From Dipteris shenzhenensis (taxonomy: Eukaryota > Polypodiophyta > Polypodiopsida > Gleicheniales), in NCBI GenBank assembly GCA_047967505.1, contig CM106540.1: a DNA stretch of 64,000 nucleotides. One strand, given 5' to 3'. The notes under the pieces were generated by a model. That model did not search any database. It had not been told where the DNA came from and worked only from the letters and a program-made list of their open reading frames with translations. Positions 10,763 through 21,442 of this stretch are shown piece by piece; within the stretch, counting starts at the first letter, position 1; each line of letters opens with the position of its first letter. Position numbers and translations under genes: made by a program.

Positions 10763-11680
10763 CTACCTATACATGGTAATGTCATCAATCTCAGCTCCAG
10801 AATCAGCCATCATCTTCAAGTTTTGATCCAAGGGAATATCCATTGGTTCGCAATCCTTTTTCATGCCAAACCTCTCCCAAATATTCAAGGCATATTGCCT
10901 CTACATAAGCCAAATGCCATCAGGTGTTCTCAACACCTCTATGCCAAGAAAGAACTTCAAGTCCCCTAGATCGTTCATATCAAACTCCATTTTCAGCTTG
11001 CTCTTAATTTCAGCAATGCCATCATCATCACTACGAGTCAGAATTAGAACATCAACATAAATCACAATCACAACATATCCAGCAATTGTCTTCTTTGTGA
11101 ACAGTGAATGATCAACCTTCCCAACTGCAAAACCAAGCTCCTATAGGTATCTACTGATCCTTTCATTCCATGCTCTAGGTGCTTGCTTCAGCCCATAGAG
11201 AGCTTTCTTCAACCTACAAACATAGTTGGGATAGTTAGGGTGCACAGAACCCTCGGGCTGAACCATATAGACTTCCTCCAACAAGTCACCATTTAGGAAA
11301 GCATTCTTGACATCCATTTGCTGCAATTTCCAGCCATTTGCAGCAGCCAATGCTATGACAGTTCTCACATTTGCCATCTTGGCAACAAGGCTGAAAGTCT
11401 CCTCATAATCTAGCCCATACTGCTATGCATACCCTTTGGCAACCAGCCTTGCTTTATACCTTTCCACTGATCCATCAGACTTGCATTTTACTTTGTAGAC
11501 CCATTTGCAATCAATAGGATTCTTGCCTTCAGGCAACTCCACCAAATCCCAAGTCTGATTAGTGGCAAGGGCATCCCATAACTTTTGTCATATATGCATA
11601 ATGCCGAGTAGCATAACCACTACAAGTTAACCTGTCAACAGGATACCTGACTCTCTGTGACCTTCTCACTGGAGTGCCTG
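10763..11680 (-). pseudogene. copia-1 reverse transcriptase region, decayed
   Basis: Best-preserved part is 11377-11141, with [21 protein letters not shown] and [17 protein letters not shown] (fingers and palm of copia RT). The sequence on both sides still aligns by eye with copia-2 RT, including the YVDVLILT-like position near 11050 where copia-2 has YVDD, but in changing frames. Stop codons prevent expression. Confidence 0.75.
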
Positions 11681-11687
11681 ACTCTCC

Positions 11688-12767
11688 TCATTCATGAGGA
11701 GGTATGTACCTGCTTCCCTTGACTCCAGGTGTAGACACAGATGGTATACCCAGCTCACTATCCAAACTATCACTACATGATGAATCATAGCCACAATTTG
11801 ATGGCCCAGAGACGTCATTTTCTGCTTGTGAAAGCACCTCAACAACCTTGGCTTTCCCTTTATCTCTCCCCCTCACTGACATAGAAGTGTCCGTGGAATT
11901 GTGTAACCTGCCAGACCAAGGATTCACTGTAGTAGAACCAGTAGATGTAGGCCCAGATATGGATGTACTAATTTGCTTATTTTTATCATATGCATGACCT
12001 ACAGATGCATCATTTGGAACAGCCACTTTCGGCTTGCCATACCAAGATTCCAGCTCATCAAAAACATCCCGACTCACCATAGTCTTCTTGGTCGATGGGT
12101 TGTAGCATCTGTAACCCTTCTGGTTCTGTGCATAGCCAATAAACACACATCTTTCAGCTTTGGGATCCAACTTCCATCTCTTTTCATCTGGTATATGCAC
12201 ATATCCCAAACTACCAAACACTTTTAAATGACTGACATCAGGCTTCCATCGATACAATTTCTCATATGGTGTGAGCATAAGAATGCCAATAGTAGGAGTG
12301 CGATTCAGCACATACATTGCAGTTGCAAGTGCTTCTGCCCAATAATAATCAGGTAAGTTCTTTTCATTCAACATGGCTCTACCACATGAACCAATCACCC
12401 CATTCTTACGTTCAGCCACTCCATTCTGCTATGGTGTATATGGGCATGTAAGCTCCCGTCTAATCCCATGATAGGCAAAGAAGTCATCAAATTCATTTGA
12501 CAGATATTCACCTCCATTATCTAATCTCAAGCATGTGATATATGACCCAAACTCCTTTTCAACATGTTGTTTGAAATGCTTGAAGGTAGGTAGGACCTCA
12601 TCCTTATGTTTCAAAAAATACAGCCATGTATACTGGCTAAAATCATCAATAAATGTGACATAATATGATGAACCTCCCATCGAGGTAGTGTGTGCAGGAC
12701 CCCAGACATCAGACTGAATCAACTGCAAAGGTCTACTACTCTCTCGCAGATGCTTAGTGAATGGCAA
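11688..12767 (-). pseudogene. copia-1 integrase core and C-terminal region
   Basis: Two frames joined by a single in-frame TAG. 12767-12429 gives the catalytic core with IQSDVWGP (first Asp), YVTFIDDFSQYTWLYF and RLDNGGEY (second Asp). 12419-11688 begins with the Glu motif (NGVAERKN expected, AERKN visible) and continues with the conserved LPDYYWAEALATAMYVLNR and VFGSLGYVH..FIGYA segment. The TAG stands where these elements have CAG (Gln), a C-to-T change. Confidence 0.85.
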
Positions 12768-12785
12768 CCTTGATTATTTTCCAAA

Positions 12786-13007
12786 CTAGCATGCAGGACA
12801 AACATGCTCTAAAGCAGTATACTTGAACTTTGGTAGGCCAACAGCAATGCCTTTATGCTGCATATTTTTCAGCTTCTGAATATTAATATGACCAATGCGT
12901 TTGTGCCAAATTTCCAAATCAGAGACAACACCCGTACCATGGGCATGGCAGCCTTTAGTTCCGGCATGCCTGCATTTAAAGTAAACATTCTTCCTTGCCT
13001 TTTCCAA
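12786..13007 (-). pseudogene. copia-1 GAG-pre-integrase region
   Basis: LEIWHKRIGHINIQKLKNM is the HHCC zinc-binding pre-integrase domain, ending in VCPAC. The His pair and both Cys are present. The upstream part is out of frame and abuts the gag remnant at the deletion junction. Confidence 0.8.
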
Positions 13008-13110
13008 TCAAAAAGTTCTCCATTCTAAATTTCCAAATGGGATAGTTATGGTAATCTAATTTCTCACCAAAAATCTGAATGATATTATCAGACCCACTTG
13101 CATTTGCCAT
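13008..13110 (-). pseudogene. copia-1 gag N-terminal remnant
   Basis: Starts ATG at 13110. Codes a short N-terminus with EKLDYHNYPIWKFRMENFLI, matching copia-2 gag residues around EKLDKNNFQAWKFRMTNFL. It then runs directly into pre-integrase sequence at about 12990-13000. The CCHC knuckle and the DSG protease motif are absent, so roughly 1.2 kb is deleted relative to copia-2. Confidence 0.75.
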
Positions 13111-14324
13111 AATTACAAAAAAATAGATTCCTGTAACTTTTTACTGTCTTGGACTGCCAATATCTTTAACACCTTAGCTTGGATGCAAATACTGTCAAAA
13201 GCAAAAATGTAGCCAGTGCATGGCTCTACAAACTTCTAGTTCAGTGCAGATCCAAATTCCTTAAGCATTTTCTGATATCTACTACTGAAGACAGGCACCT
13301 GCACACTTTTGACAGCAATTTGGAAACTTCAGTTACTAGTTCAATGGATCAATCGGACTCAAAATGCCACTTTGCTACTATCACTGACAAGGCATAGCAT
13401 CTGTCAAGCTACTTGACATTAACATCCAACCACTGGGCATCCAAATACCATCACATATATCCATGAACATTGCAATATCATGCCTGCAACTGCATCTGAC
13501 AATTTGACAGTATGTTGTTAACTGTGACTTTTTCTGATTTTCCCAAGCTCATAACTTTTGACCGTAAATCCAAATGAACTTACTTCCAACTTGTCAGTTC
13601 AGACCACCATCCAAATCCACACAGCTTGAGAAATAAACAGTCCGAAAAGTGACAATTTGATCACTTTTGAACAAAAAAACAGCAGGAACACGGGAGTCCT
13701 AGTAGCTCACAGAGAGACTAAGACTCCACAAAAATGATGTATGAGGATGTAGCAAACCTTTGGGGTGCTGGAAAAGGAAGAAAGCAAGTCATATATCACT
13801 TTTAAAGTCTCCAAAAGCTGTCCAGGAACAAAAAAACGAGATCTGCGAGCTGAAGGTTCTCCTCACTTAATAGGAGATGTAGGAGAGTTTTTTCCAGCCA
13901 CAAACAACCTCTAGAGAGCTGGGCAATGAGGTTTGGAGAGACGTTTCACAAACAACCTCCAAAGAGCTGGGCGATGAAATTGGAGAGACGTTTTTGCTTC
14001 TTACTATTGTATATATCTCTTGCTTGGCTCAAACCAAGTAATAGTTGTCCAGAAAAGAGATCAGCTCTGTTTTATCACACCCAAACAGTAAAAACGAGTT
14101 GTGTTTTGCCAAAATACATCTCCCACGAGCAACCTATGGATAATAGCGATCTCCCCTTAGCAAGAAGACATCGATTGGACAGCTCCCAAGCCAAACAGAA
14201 GCTGGAAATTGCTACTTTAGTCCAAAAAACGAGATCTCTTCTCATCACTTCGAAGCTTTAGAGTAGGAGAAGCACTCCCGCAAGCTTCCACAAGCGGTGG
14301 GCAATTAGAAGGCAAGGAACGGTA
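13111..14324 (-). other. copia-1 untranslated leader
   Basis: 1.2 kb between the primer site and the gag start with no pol homology. The equivalent leader in copia-2 is about 0.57 kb, so this part may include unrelated sequence. The open frames at 13179-13397 and 13926-14261 (plus strand) match nothing I know. Confidence 0.5.
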
Positions 14325-14336
14325 GCTCTGATACCA
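14325..14336 (-). other. copia-1 primer binding site
   Basis: Minus strand reads TGGTATCAGAGC, complementary to the 3' end of initiator Met tRNA, directly beside the right LTR. Confidence 0.9.
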
Positions 14337-14337
14337 T

Positions 14338-14559
14338 ATTAAGAAAAAAAACAAGAGGAGAGATATAGGAAGCAACCAGGAGGGAGCAATAGTCTCCTCC
14401 ACAATTAGCTCATATTCACCCTGCACAATACTATTGAACACTACTAAGGTCACACCCATACATAGTACATAAGAACTAACTATGGTTGAGTTAGTGTGAC
14501 TCACCTTATTCACCTACTCACACAACAAGAACAATAACCGAGAGCTTGATTCCCAACAC
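14338..14559 (-). repeat. copia-1 5' LTR (right)
   Basis: 222 bases; about 8 substitutions from the left LTR, mostly transitions. Followed by the second GTTTT (14560-14564) and then GATACCACATTAGAG, which continues copy A of the segmental duplication. Confidence 0.88.
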
Positions 14560-15150
14560 GTTTTGATACCACATTAGAGAAGGGGGGGGGGGGGACACTT
14601 CAAATTCTATACAAATGTACGCTATCCTATTCGGTATAAACAAAATGCAAAATAAGTATATATAAGGAGATTAGGGTTAGGAACCCCTTACCACATACTT
14701 CCATAAGGATAACTAGGCCCTATATCGTAGGTCCCATTTATAGATCTCAACAATCCTATCTTAGGGAAAGAGATTTCTTGCATAAGCCCCACTATTTTTA
14801 ATACTTGATGAAAAATTTAGAGGTACACTTGTCGAATAGAACGCATTCGATTCAATCCCCACAAGTGTCTTAAACTCTTGTTTCAACCACCACCCTAGTT
14901 TATATAAGTGACTTAAACTCTTGGATTTTGTCTAGTAACTCAAAACATTTCTTCTTCAAACAGACAAAGACCTTTCATGTGCATTAATGTATGAAACTAA
15001 CAAATATTTACAAGTGACTATTTGTCTATCATATAGCTTGCTATTCCAATGTGCGCCCTAGATAGCACATGCATTATAGGACCAAAATAAATACCATAGA
15101 CGCATTCAAAGGACCAAATTTGGACCTCCTTTTCTTTGCTTTAGATCACT

Positions 15151-15452
15151 CTATGCTATGCCATAGTGCACTCCTTTGCATTCTTGATCTCTTCTTGATG
15201 TACTCCCTCCCTTGGCTCAGATAGATGTTTTGACATCACATAGGTATATACTAGCATTATGTCTCCATTGTGGTGTCATCGATGTACCCAAGTCCCTTAC
15301 GAATTTCTCATCCATCATCTTATTATTGTGGCTCTTTCCCATTGCTAATCACTCCTTTATAGTAGATGCTTTGTGTGGTGGTTGACCTTAAATGCACTAA
15401 CCTATGCACAAGCTGAAATGTAATGCAATCATTAGGGTTGTAACAGCAAGTG
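15151..15452. other. Spacer between duplication copy A and copia-2
   Basis: No gene, repeat boundary or RNA seen. With 20879-21442 it forms the original spacer between copies A and B, about 0.9 kb before copia-2 arrived. Confidence 0.5.
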
Positions 15453-15457
15453 TTTAA
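15453..15457. repeat. Target-site duplication TTTAA, left of copia-2
   Basis: TTTAA immediately before the left LTR and again at 20874-20878 immediately after the right LTR. Confidence 0.92.
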
Positions 15458-15755
15458 TGTAAAGAATGAGGGAGAGAGATAGGAGACTCAAGTGTAGCTT
15501 TCTTCACAACACACAAAAGAGAGAGGACACAAGGTTGGAGGGTGAAGCCTTTCTTCACTTTTGCACACAACAACAATACAATAGAAGAGGGAAATACCCT
15601 ATATGTCAAACCCTAGAATACGTGGTTCATATGTGAACCCAAACCAAAAACATACGTGGTAGTCTAACTACACCACGAGTACAACTAACATAGGCGGTGA
15701 CATAAATGATAGTCATCCAGGAGATATATCGGGGGTAGAGCTTGATATCTCAACA
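15458..15755 (-). repeat. copia-2 3' LTR (left)
   Basis: 298 bases, plus strand TGTAAAGAATG..ATCTCAACA, followed by the purine-tract complement CTCCCCCTCAAGCTC (15756-15770). Confidence 0.95.
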
Positions 15756-16416
15756 CTCCCCCTCAAGCTCAAATCCATCTCACGTACACCAAGCAAGCTC
15801 CTAAATCTGCGAAGCTTCTCGGTACCCAATGCCTTCGTAAAAATATCAGCCACCTGCTCCTCAGTGCTGACATAGACAAGATCAATCTCACCAGCTAGAA
15901 CCTTCTCTCTCACAAAGTGATAATGTACCTCAATGTGCTTCGTTCTAGCATGATAAACTGGGTTATTAGCAAGCATGATGCTGCTAATGTTGTCACAATG
16001 AATGACAACTGCTGCATGAATTGACTGTCCCATATCTGCAAGTAGCTTCCGTAACCAAGCTACCTCACATGCAGCCATTGCTGCACCCCTGTACTCAGCC
16101 TCTGTGCTCGACAAGGCAACTATTGGCTGCTTCTTGCTGCTCCAACTGATGGCACCACTCCCAAGGGAAAACATAAAACCACTAGTAGATCTCCTGTCTA
16201 AGACACTACCAGCCCAATCAGCATAATCTGTGTATCCATGTACCTGTAAAATGCACACCCAGCTTCATAAAATAGTCCATAATGCAATGTGGACTTCACA
16301 TACCGCAGTATGCGCCTAGCCGCATCCAAATGTGGCTTCCTCGGTGCCTGCATAAACTGACTTACCAGCCCCACAGCATAGCTCAAATCTGGTCTGGTTA
16401 TAGTCATGTAAATCAA
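15713..16416 (-). pseudogene. copia-2 RNase H region
   Basis: 16416-16198 carries [19 protein letters not shown] and a [12 protein letters not shown] segment. 16258-15713 carries [39 protein letters not shown] and [14 protein letters not shown] frameshift near 16230 separates them. The last frame runs past the purine tract into the LTR. The catalytic Glu and Asp positions (STEAEY, HCDN) are present. Confidence 0.9.
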
Positions 16417-17327
16417 GCTACCTCTATGCGCCTGTACATAGTAATATCTTCAAGAAGCTCACCTGTCTCTGCATTGAGCTTCACATTCTGCTCCAATGGA
16501 ACAGAAATAGGCTTACAGCCTGTCATCCCATATTTGGACAGCATGTCCAAACCGTATTGCATTTGCAACAGCCATATCCCACTCGGGGATCTAATAACCT
16601 CAATGCCCAAGAAGTAACGCAGCTCTCCCAAATCCTTCATCTCAAATTTCTGCTTCAACAGCAGCTTCACTTCATTAATGTCTGCATCACTATCACCTGT
16701 AATAATCAAGTCATCAACATAGATGACTATAAGCACAATCCCTCTGTTTGTCCTTTTCACATAAAGTGAAAAATCTGAATTGGAAATCTGAAATCCAATA
16801 GTGACAAGATATTGCCCTATCTTGTCTGACCATGCCCTCGGCGCCTGTTTTAAGCCATACAAGGCTTTGCGCAACCTGCATACAAAATCGGGGTGTGAAT
16901 TATCCTCATAACCTTCTGGCTGCATCATATAAACCTCTTCCTGCAAATCACCATGCAAGAAGGCATTTTTCACATCCATCTGATGCAAAGACCATCCCTT
17001 TGCAGCAGCCATAGCAATTACTGCTCTCACGGTTGCCATCCTTGCAACTGGGCTGAAAGTTTCCTCATAGTCAATTCCATATGTCTGCGCAAAACCTTTG
17101 GCAACCAATCTTGCCTTGTACCTGCTAACAGACCCATCAGCATTGTGCTTTACTTTGTAAACCCACTTGCAGCCAATAGCCTTCTTATCATGAGGCAAAG
17201 GCATCAAATCCCAAGTGTGGTTTGCATCCAAGGCAGCCATCTCTTCATCCATAGCTGCTTCCCAATTTTTATGCCCTGCTGCATCCTCAAAACATGTGGG
17301 CTCTGGCTCCTCTAGAACCTTGACCAT
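16413..17327 (-). pseudogene. copia-2 reverse transcriptase
   Basis: A 304-codon frame for the copia RT domain. It opens with the NHTWDLMPLP and [10 protein letters not shown] segment, then [30 protein letters not shown] and [12 protein letters not shown]. The catalytic IYVDDLIITGDS motif lies at about 16700-16721, followed by LRYFLGIEV. The domain itself is uninterrupted. It is out of frame with the integrase part upstream (shift near 17350) and with RNase H downstream (shift near 16415). Confidence 0.93.
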
Positions 17328-17362
17328 ATAAGCATAGTGATGTGCTGTATACCCATCATATC

Positions 17363-18097
17363 TCAGCTGTCAACTGGATACTTAATACGAGTGGACCTTC
17401 GTACAACTGGATCAGTTGCAGGAGTCTTTAAATCATGCCTGCTTTTCCTTGCACCAGGTGTAACAATAGAAGGAATCCCAAGTTCCTCATCAAGGCTCAT
17501 TTCAAAGCCGCTTGACTCTCCATCAACATGAGAGCTACCAGCAGACACATCAAACACTAGAGCATGGTCTACTTTTTCTTTTCCCTTATGTGATACCTGC
17601 ACAACACTATCAGGGCTGCCATGTGACGATTCACTAGATCTCAATCTCCCTGTCCATGCATTAGATCCACTAGTAGAGGACTCTCTGGGTCCACTCAAGG
17701 CTTGAGATTGCTGCTCTGCATTTATTGTAGCATTCCCATTTCCTGCATCTGCATCTCCTACCATAACAGTTGGTGCATACCAGCTGCTCATTTCATCAAA
17801 AACAACATCTCTGCTCACTTGCATTTTGTGGGTGGAAGGGTTATAACAGCGATACCCTTTCTGGTGCAGAGCATATCCAATAAAGATGCATTTTTCTGCC
17901 TTTGGATCCAGCTTTGTTCTCTTCTCATCAGGAACATGAACATAAGCTATGCAACCAAATACCTTCAAGTGAGAAATATCTGGTTTTTGGCCTGTATAGA
18001 TTTCTTCAGGCGTCATGCCATGGACAGCTGCAGTGGGGGTTCTGTTCATAATATAGACAGCAGTTGCTACTGCTTCAGCCCAAAAATAATCAGGCAT
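17363..18097 (-). pseudogene. copia-2 integrase C-terminal part and linker
   Basis: 244 codons starting in the MPDYFWAEAVATAVYIMNR segment that follows the integrase catalytic Glu. It includes VFGCIAYVHVPDEKR and KCIFIGYALHQKGYRCYNP (copia integrase C-terminal region). A Ser-rich linker follows, ending RRSTRIKYP just before RT. Same frame as the integrase core, separated from it by one TAG codon at 18209. Confidence 0.9.
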
Positions 18098-18208
18098 GTT
18101 TTTCTCATTTAGGATCGCCCGTCCTACTTCTGCAATATGCCTGTTCTTCCTTTCTGCAACCCCATTCTGCTGAGGGGTAGACCTGCATGAGTACTTCCTT
18201 TGAATTCC

Positions 18209-18685
18209 CTATTCTTTCAGATATTCACAAAATTCTTCTGAAAAGTACTCTCCCCCTCCATCAGATCTTAGCACTTTAATATGCACACCTTTCTCTTTTT
18301 CAACCATGGCCTTAAAAGCCTTGAAATGGCTGAACACTTCACTTTTGTGCTTCATAAAATAAATCCACACCTTCCTAGTGTAGTCATCAATAAATGTCAC
18401 ATAATAATGGCATCCACCAATAGAAGCAGCTTTGGTTGTCCAAACTTCTGAATGGATCACTTCCAAAGGTCTTCTGCTCACCTTAGCATTTTTGGGAAAT
18501 GCATGTCTGGCCTGCTTACCCATTTGGCATGCTTCACATACCTTTTGCATTCCCTCAACTCTGAATTTAGGCAAACCTGCAACAATGTTTTTCGTTTGCA
18601 TAGATTTCAGCCTTTGTATATTCACGTGCCCAATGCGCTTGTGCCATATCTCAATATCTGCAAATGACACCTCTCCCATGCGCAA
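18209..18685 (-). pseudogene. copia-2 GAG-pre-integrase and integrase core
   Basis: Contains IEIWHKRIGHVNIQ..CEAC (HHCC zinc domain) and the integrase core with YVTFIDDYTRKVWIYF and RSDGGGEYFSEEF. The usual first catalytic Asp (HSDV) reads HSEV here, an Asp-to-Glu change. An in-frame TAG at 18209-18211 interrupts the core; the frame then resumes with the PQQNGVAERKN motif holding the catalytic Glu. Confidence 0.9.
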
Positions 18686-19994
18686 ACATAGCAGCTTTCA
18701 CCTCAGGCATATCAACATCCAAGGTGAACATTCTGCCATTTTTGTTGCCTTTCGCAACCAAGCGGCACTTATTTTTCAAGTCCTCAACAAAGCATCCATC
18801 AGGATTAAATCTAACCTGCAGACCTTGCTCAACCATCTGGCCAACTGAAACCAGGTTTTTAGTGATTTTTGGAACATGAAGTACATCTGCCAAGTACTTC
18901 GTTTTGCCATCCTGCATAGCCAATGGCACTTTACCAACCTGCGTAATTGGGTGCGCAGTATCATCACCACCTGTTTCAAAAAAACCTGGCTTATCCAAAT
19001 TTCTAACATCATGAAACCACTCACCATGACTGGTCATGTGGTTAGAGGCACCTGAATCAACATACCAAACATCATTGCAAGCTGCAGCATCTCCTGACAT
19101 AGAGTTAACCATATGCTGCATCACAAAAAGGTGCTCATTTCTGTCGTCACCATGCCCACTTGATGATGCATAGTTGTTTTGCTGCAACTTCCCACTTTTG
19201 ATGTCATTCTGCTTTTTATAGCATGTATTCTCCTTGTGTCCAGGCTTTGCACAATAATAGCATTCTGTGCTGCTATTTACTTGCTGGTTCCTTTGCCATG
19301 AACCACGACCTCTTTGGCTCCCCCTGCCTCTAGAACTACCACGTCCTCCTCCATAGGACTGGTTTTCCTGTTGTTGCTGTTGGTTCTGATTTCCTGCACG
19401 GCCACCAAAACGGCCTCTTCCTCTACCCTTGCCTCTACCTGTATTTGAGTAGAAAGCAGTCTCTTGAGAAGTTGAGGTGGCTGAACCACCATTCCTTTGC
19501 TCTTCACTCAGCAAGAGAGCAATAAGTTCCTGAAAATCAGGAAATGTTTCACGGACTCCAATGGATGTCCGAAACTGTGCATAATCTTTCCCAAGACCAT
19601 TCAAGGTCACGGACACTAAGTCCTCATCATCAACAGGTGCTCCAATGGAGGCAAGAGAATCTGCAAGGCCTTTCACCTTCAAGGAATACTCATTTATATT
19701 CATATTTTTCCTTTGCACATTGTGCAACTCTTGCTTTAGCTGCATCTTTCGTGCTTTGGTATTTGTGCTATACAGCTTCACCAATGTGTCCCATGCCTCT
19801 TTTTTATGCCATTCTTTAAAGGCCTTCAATTCAGCAGGAGTGGGAGCAGTACCCAAAACTGGTTCTGCAGTTTCACCACTGATGTAATCCCAAACTCCCT
19901 TTCCCATAAGGAAGTTTGTCATCCTGAACTTCCATGCTTGGAAGTTGTTCTTGTCAAGCTTCTCACTGACAATGGTAGACAGATTCTCAGACAT
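18651..19994 (-). CDS. copia-2 Gag-protease open frame
   Basis: About 447 codons from ATG at 19994. It opens with a SEKLDKNNFQAWKFRMTNFL segment and contains the UBN2-type gag domain, a Gly/Arg/Gln-rich basic stretch and the CCHC knuckle CYYCAKPGHKENTC (19221-19262). The retropepsin motif DSGASNHM follows at about 19044-19058. The first ATG after the leader was chosen. The frame ends by a shift next to the pre-integrase region, so Gag and protease could be made but not the rest of Pol. Confidence 0.92.
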   Translation of the reverse strand: MSENLSTIVSEKLDKNNFQAWKFRMTNFLMGKGVWDYISGETAEPVLGTAPTPAELKAFKEWHKKEAWDTLVKLYSTNTKARKMQLKQELHNVQRKNMNINEYSLKVKGLADSLASIGAPVDDEDLVSVTLNGLGKDYAQFRTSIGVRETFPDFQELIALLLSEEQRNGGSATSTSQETAFYSNTGRGKGRGRGRFGGRAGNQNQQQQQENQSYGGGRGSSRGRGSQRGRGSWQRNQQVNSSTECYYCAKPGHKENTCYKKQNDIKSGKLQQNNYASSSGHGDDRNEHLFVMQHMVNSMSGDAAACNDVWYVDSGASNHMTSHGEWFHDVRNLDKPGFFETGGDDTAHPITQVGKVPLAMQDGKTKYLADVLHVPKITKNLVSVGQMVEQGLQVRFNPDGCFVEDLKNKCRLVAKGNKNGRMFTLDVDMPEVKAAMFAHGRGVICRY

Positions 19995-20560
19995 TTTACA
20001 AATCACGAATTGCAACAGCAACCTGTAAACACAGCAAATGCCTCAAAAGGGCAAATAGCAAAACTTCTGCAAAAAGCCTCACAGGGGCAGATCTGCAACA
20101 CTGACGAAAGTGGTATTTCACCACACAGTCACTTCCTAGTGATGATTTTGCATCAACAGGCAATAGGCATGAATCTGCAACTCCCAATATCTCTGCACAC
20201 AGGCATACGATGCAATTTCTGTGGCACCTTTCCACCGACTAGCCGCGCAGTGGTCGCACAGCGAAAAACAGGGCCTTTTTCTGAGTGCCTGCGAAGAACT
20301 TGCGCCTTCAAAACGGGCCCCGAAACGGCCTCAAATCAAAAAAATAAAGTCACCGAGGGCTTCGCCTTTTCTCGCAGCATATACTGCGCTCTCGCCACAC
20401 CACGAAGGGCCTCTCAATCTGAAACAGTGCACTCCTGCACTTCTGGCTGTGCTACCTGTAGAGATTTGCTCCCAAACTCGAAATAGGAAAGCAACACTGG
20501 TCCTCTTACCAGGATACCACAATCTTGGCTTGCTTTCTTGAGCTCCTTACCACGAACAAG

Positions 20561-20572
20561 GCTCTGATACCA
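20561..20572 (-). other. copia-2 primer binding site
   Basis: Minus strand reads TGGTATCAGAGC, complementary to initiator Met tRNA, directly following the 5' LTR. Confidence 0.93.
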
Positions 20573-20873
20573 TGTAAAGAATGAGGGAGAGAGATAGGAG
20601 ACTCAAGTGTAGCTTTCTTCTTCACAACACACAAAAGAGAGAGGACACAAGGTTGGAGGGTGAAGCCTTTCTTCACTTTTGCACATAACAACAATACAAT
20701 AGAAGAGGGAAATACCCTATATGTCAAACCCTAGAATACGTGGTTCATATGTGAACCCAAACCAAAAACATACGTGGTAGTCTAACTACACCACGAGTAC
20801 AACTAACATAGGCGGTGACATAAATGATAGTCATCCAGGAGATATATCGGGGGTAGAGCTTGATATCTCAACA
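20573..20873 (-). repeat. copia-2 5' LTR (right)
   Basis: 301 bases; compared with the left LTR it has an extra TTC in a TTTCTTC run and one C/T difference in GCACA(C/T)AAC. Confidence 0.95.
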
Positions 20874-20878
20874 TTTAA

Positions 20879-21442
20879 TTAGTAGCAACAAATTCTAGCA
20901 TGTAGTAATTTGAGTATGAGAGAATATTTGGTAGTTGATTACAACATCCATAACTCAAACACTTTGTAGAGTACATCTAGACAACAAAACTCCAAATTTA
21001 CTTTTATCTATTAGAGGATGCATCTTATGTCAACACCTTGGATTCCCTTTCTAAGAGATAGAGAGAGAAGACTAGAGAGAGAGAGAGAGAGAGAGTACAC
21101 TGGAGTGCTGCATGGTGGATCTAGCATAAGACCTTTTGTTCAAAGCTTCAAAACAGTAATTATGCAACGAAAGTCTATACAATGAGTACAACTTAGAAAA
21201 TTATGTTCATAATGTGCTTTTTCCCTCATAAGTTCTAGGTTCATCCTTCTCCTTTGGAATAAAGCCCAAAAAATGGGCTGAAGGAATGAGGAACAATGCC
21301 AAAAAGTAAGAAGCCCAACCAAAAACTAGTAGATCAATTAAAGCTTGGTTCTCTGTTGCCCTAGCATTAATGCATATGCCAAGCTTTCAAATCACTCAAA
21401 AGTGTGTGACTAAAATCTTCTTGCCATACTAAGTGTGTGACC
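20879..21442. other. Spacer between copia-2 and duplication copy B
   Basis: Contains a (GA)n tract at about 21070-21094 and no recognisable gene. Confidence 0.5.

Larger units (their letters stand above)
9871..14559 (-). mobile_element. copia-1: Ty1/copia LTR retrotransposon, minus strand, internally deleted
   Basis: 4.69 kb element with 222-base LTRs (9871-10092 and 14338-14559), initiator-Met tRNA primer site beside the right LTR and a purine tract (minus strand) beside the left. Pol pieces in transcript order: truncated gag, GAG-pre-integrase, integrase, reverse transcriptase, RNase H, all broken by stops and frameshifts. LTRs differ at about 8 of 222 positions by eye, so it is older than copia-2. 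Most of gag and all of the protease are deleted (see 13110). It lies inside copy A of the segmental duplication. Confidence 0.92.
8867..15150. repeat. Segmental duplication copy A (interrupted by copia-1)
   Basis: The segment from AACTCAATGAATCT (8867) to GATCACT (15150) recurs at 21443-22932 in the same orientation. Without copia-1 it is about 1.6 kb. Shared landmarks include GAAAAAT-free runs such as GCTCATACAAGAATGGGAGA, TAGGCCTCAATATGGAGG, a poly-G run (13 G at 14582-14594) and GGAGATTAGGGTTAGGAACC. Copy A has about 100 extra bases near 9190-9290. No coding sequence recognised apart from the inserted element. Confidence 0.85.
15458..20873 (-). mobile_element. copia-2: full-length Ty1/copia LTR retrotransposon, minus strand, recent
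   Basis: 5416 bases with TG..CA LTRs (15458-15755, 20573-20873), a TTTAA duplication, primer site and purine tract all intact. Domain order gag, CCHC knuckle, protease, integrase, reverse transcriptase, RNase H is that of copia. The LTRs differ by one substitution and one 3-base indel by eye, so insertion was recent. Yet the coding region carries a stop and several frameshifts (near 18660, 18209, 17350, 16415 and 16230), so this copy cannot make a complete polyprotein. Confidence 0.96.

Noticed and set aside
14560-14600. Poly-G runs (13 and 16 G) beside GATACCACATTAGAG considered as assembly gaps or telomere-like ends
   Set aside because: Both copies of the duplicated segment carry the run at the same place, so it belongs to the repeated unit and only its length varies.
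19544-20541. Plus-strand frames of 76-226 codons across copia-2 gag and leader
   Set aside because: They are antisense to the well-supported Gag-protease frame and the primer-site leader and show no conserved motif.
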